From Bacteroidales bacterium (GTDB lineage: Bacteria > Bacteroidota > Bacteroidia > Bacteroidales > F082): a DNA stretch of 14,054 bases. The translations under genes were made by a program, and so were the position numbers. Positions within the stretch are counted from its first letter, which is position 1. Each line of letters starts with the position of its first letter. The DNA is taken from the NCBI GenBank assembly GCA_017508895.1, contig JAFWRA010000085.1:1-14054 (forward strand), given 5' to 3'. This document shows, one piece after another, positions 12,065 to 14,054 of this stretch. A model generated the notes under the pieces. It worked only from the letters and a program-made list of their open reading frames with translations. It was not told the DNA's origin and ran no database searches.

Positions 12065-13468
12065 TTAGCCCTCTTTCAGCATGTTTTTCAGGCAAGCCGA
12101 AAGGCTCTCTTCGGTGCCAAGGGTTTTCTTGATTTTCGTGATGCGGTTGGTGAACGAGTTGTATTTCACGCCTTGCAGCACGGCCATCTCAGCATGGCTT
12201 AAGCCCGTCAGGGCAAGGCAGCAGGCGTTGAGGTCGGCGGGGCTGAGGTCGGGGTAGCGTGCCGCCAAACGGGTGGCAAAGCCTCCAAACGCCGCATCCA
12301 CGGCATCCTTCAAGGCCGCAAAGTCGGCTTGGCTCAAGGCCAAATGGGAAAAATCCTCCACATTCTTCGAGGAAATCTTGGGGGCATCGGCGGCCAAGCG
12401 CTCACGGATACGCACGAAAATGTCCGACTGCTCAAACTGGGCCCAACCCACCGCGAAAGAAGCATTGCGCCTTTTTCTCCGCTTGACGATAGTCGCAACA
12501 AGTACCGCCGACATCACCAAAGCCAAACCCATCCAAAGCAAAGTGACAATCCATTTCCGTGTTGCTTTTTGCTCCCGCAGAGCCTGCAATCGTGCGTCAC
12601 GTTCCGCCTTAAATTGCTCGTATTGCTTCATGGCCAGCATCCCGTCGCTCACACGCTCCGATTCAGCTTCCACGTATGTAGGGTTAAAACTATGGAACAA
12701 TGCCGCACTGTCGGGGTGGTTTTCCTCTTCATAAATCTGCCCCAACAGTGACATGACGGCTCCACGTTTCACATCATCGAAATCGGCCTCCATCACCTTC
12801 AGTAGATAAGGCTTCGCCTCTGTGTGGAAATCAGCGAAAAACAGGTTGATTCCAATGCCTACCGAATCGTTTTTGGTGTCCATACCGCGCCGCGCCTTGA
12901 AGTCGATGATCTGCTTCTGCACCATCACACAAGAGTCGATTTCTCCTTTGTCGTAATATAGGCATGACAATAAGAATCGGGCACTGATATAATCCTCCAG
13001 ATCGCCTGAAACGGTGTCTATCAACGGCATCACACGGTTGAGATAAAACAAGGCGGAATCGTTTTCTTGGATGACTTCCAAAGCATCAGCTAATTGCAGG
13101 CTCGAGCGGATAATCCAAGCGGTGTCGGGGATGGCGGTCTGATAACGCAAAGCTTGTCGCAGTGCGTCAATTTCGGCGTTATGTTCCATCTTGGGCGCGA
13201 AAACATTCGCCATCTGGAAATACGCCATTGAGGTGAGCAGCATCTCGTCCTCCGTCATGTCCTCAGGAAGATATTCAAGATTTCCAGCAACATGGACAAA
13301 ATGCGGAAAAGCTTGCAACAAGCTGTCTTGCTGTAGACAAATGAAACCGCTGTCATAATAGGCTTGGGCCTCTTGCAGGTCATCGGGCGAGGCGTGTTGG
13401 TGCACATTCCCACATGCCACAACGAAAAGCAGAAGCATCAAAAACCCTATTGACAAGATGCGTTTCAT
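12065..13468 (-). CDS. Membrane-spanning TPR regulator with C-terminal HTH, second subfamily
   Basis: The protein has 467 residues from ATG at 13468. An earlier in-frame ATG at 13492 would lie upstream of the -7 box and inside the preceding gene, so it is not used. MKRILSIGFLMLLLFVVACG is a type II signal peptide with Cys19, as in the paralogues at 605 and 4986. TPR-like helices fill about 25-290 (for example AQAYYDSGFICLQQDSLLQA and SLLGQIYEEENHPDSA). The transmembrane helix is at about 305-328, followed by KRRKRR, and a C-terminal HTH-like domain at about 405-451 (YPDLSPADLNACCLALTGLS ... SFTNRITKIKKTLG). The order of parts is that of the 4986 regulator but the sequence is only distantly related outside the signal peptide. 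It lies 20 nt after the discoidin-module gene, with its own promoter overlapping that gene's end. The role is inferred as a one-component membrane regulator. Confidence 0.85.
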   Translation of the reverse strand: MKRILSIGFLMLLLFVVACGNVHQHASPDDLQEAQAYYDSGFICLQQDSLLQAFPHFVHVAGNLEYLPEDMTEDEMLLTSMAYFQMANVFAPKMEHNAEIDALRQALRYQTAIPDTAWIIRSSLQLADALEVIQENDSALFYLNRVMPLIDTVSGDLEDYISARFLLSCLYYDKGEIDSCVMVQKQIIDFKARRGMDTKNDSVGIGINLFFADFHTEAKPYLLKVMEADFDDVKRGAVMSLLGQIYEEENHPDSAALFHSFNPTYVEAESERVSDGMLAMKQYEQFKAERDARLQALREQKATRKWIVTLLWMGLALVMSAVLVATIVKRRKRRNASFAVGWAQFEQSDIFVRIRERLAADAPKISSKNVEDFSHLALSQADFAALKDAVDAAFGGFATRLAARYPDLSPADLNACCLALTGLSHAEMAVLQGVKYNSFTNRITKIKKTLGTEESLSACLKNMLKEG

Positions 13469-13473
13469 TGGTG

Positions 13474-13502
13474 CAAAAATAGGAAAAATCACCGCACCTC
13501 AA
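13474..13502 (-). promoter_or_regulatory. Bacteroidota-type promoter of the second-subfamily TPR regulator
   Basis: On the minus strand, TTG (13502-13500), 18 nt and TATTTTTG (13481-13474) form a plausible promoter whose -33 part lies in the 3' end of the upstream gene. As for the other two regulators, exactly 5 nt separate the -7 box from the ATG. Confidence 0.55.
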
Positions 13503-14054
13503 TCTCATCCACGAAAATCCAAGCAGGATTGCCGAATCCACTATGGTCTTCGGGCAGGTCGTAGCCTGAAATCACGACTTCGACAAACTTTGCCGTGACG
13601 GACTCAAAGTCCACTTCGTAGGCGAAGATGCCGTCTCTGTCTTCCCAAGTGGAGATCGGGATGTCCTTCTGCGCCACTTCGCGGAAATTCTCGCCATCAT
13701 CGGAAACCAACACTTTGACTTGGCTCGGATTGTAAATCCATGCGCCTTTGTTCACCAAGGCATGGAAGCGGACATGCTTCATCTCAGCAGGTTGCTCCAA
13801 GTCGATAACGGCGTCAAGAGGATATCCGCAGAAGCCCAGCCAACGTCCTGAGTTGTAGGCTCCCCTACCCAAGTTGCCGTCGTTGAGCAACGATGCTCCT
13901 TCGTAGGTGTATTTCTCTGCAGGTTGCTGACGCAGCGTGATGGGTTTGTGGGTGGCCAGATTGGCTTCCACCGTGTCCGCCCAGACCTGCGGGTTGAAGA
14001 TGTGGTCGGCGTAGGTATAATGATAGAGTTCATAGAGTTGCACCATGTGGCGGC
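13489..14054 (-). CDS. C-terminal part of a secreted enzyme or adhesin with discoidin-like module (cut by window edge)
   Basis: The frame is open to the right edge and ends with TGA at 13491-13489; about 187 residues are visible. The Met at 14046 is probably internal because the frame continues upstream to the edge. After a tyrosine-rich stretch (LYELYHYTYADH), the sequence from about KPITLRQQPA onward has the F5/8 type C (discoidin)-like pattern seen at the C-terminus of Bacteroidota family 20 glycoside hydrolases and related enzymes: ASLLNDGNLG, then GRWLGFCGYPLDAVIDL, then VKVLVSDDGENF, closing with WIFVDEIEVR. The fold is a beta-sandwich that often binds carbohydrate. The catalytic part, if any, lies outside the window, so a glycosidase is only a suggestion. 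No T9SS tail is present. The regulator at 13468 follows after 20 nt. Confidence 0.75.
   Translation of the reverse strand, partial: RHMVQLYELYHYTYADHIFNPQVWADTVEANLATHKPITLRQQPAEKYTYEGASLLNDGNLGRGAYNSGRWLGFCGYPLDAVIDLEQPAEMKHVRFHALVNKGAWIYNPSQVKVLVSDDGENFREVAQKDIPISTWEDRDGIFAYEVDFESVTAKFVEVVISGYDLPEDHSGFGNPAWIFVDEIEVR

Noticed and set aside
13469..13492. Earlier ATG extending the regulator at 12065 by 8 residues
   Set aside because: It would disrupt the lipoprotein signal peptide that starts at MKRILSIG and lies upstream of the -7 box.

Overview
This window looks like chromosomal DNA of a Bacteroidota bacterium, most likely order Bacteroidales, with a type IX secretion system (T9SS). Four proteins end in T9SS type A sorting domains with the PNP start motif and the G-V/I-Y end motif. 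Promoters match the Bacteroidota sigma pattern (TTG, about 19 nt, TAnnTTTG). Leaders are A-rich, with no clear Shine-Dalgarno sequence. Three large proteins combine TPR repeats, a transmembrane helix and a C-terminal HTH, an architecture common in this phylum. I see no rRNA, tRNA, CRISPR array, transposase or integrase.

Layout, right to left because almost everything is on the minus strand: (a) 14054-13489, the C-terminal end of a secreted protein with a discoidin-like module; (b) 13468-12065, a TPR/TM/HTH lipoprotein regulator; (c) 11978-10560, a AAA ATPase of the ATPase_2 + DUF234 type; (d) 10389-8533 and 8509-6629, a two-gene unit of T9SS cargo (IgGFc-binding-like and choice-of-anchor-L-like); (e) 6622-6539, an in-frame leftover of another T9SS sorting tail; (f) 5174-6529 on the plus strand, a AAA_14 + DUF4143 ATPase whose promoter carries three 33-bp-spaced direct repeats; (g) 4986-3334, a second TPR/TM/HTH regulator; (h) 3181-1646 and 1641-703, two T9SS cargo genes 4 nt apart; (i) 605-1, a third regulator, a close paralogue of (g), cut by the window edge.

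My reading is that this is an accessory surface-protein region. Membrane-spanning one-component regulators (periplasmic TPR sensor, cytoplasmic HTH) alternate with T9SS-exported proteins they may control. The cargo genes share nearly identical signal-peptide DNA and related tails around unrelated middles, which suggests duplication and module shuffling. The most notable signals are: the 33-bp-period repeat array over the ATPase promoter; the orphan T9SS tail; the identical TAnnTTTG-N5-ATG arrangement in front of all three regulators, which predicts leaderless or nearly leaderless mRNAs; and the regulator duplication that carried its promoter along with a 7-versus-8 T tract inside the promoter spacer. 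All functional links are inference from sequence; no searches were run. No gene-free stretch exceeds 300 bases. The longest are 4987-5173, 10390-10559 and 3182-3333, and the promoters and repeats in them are listed.
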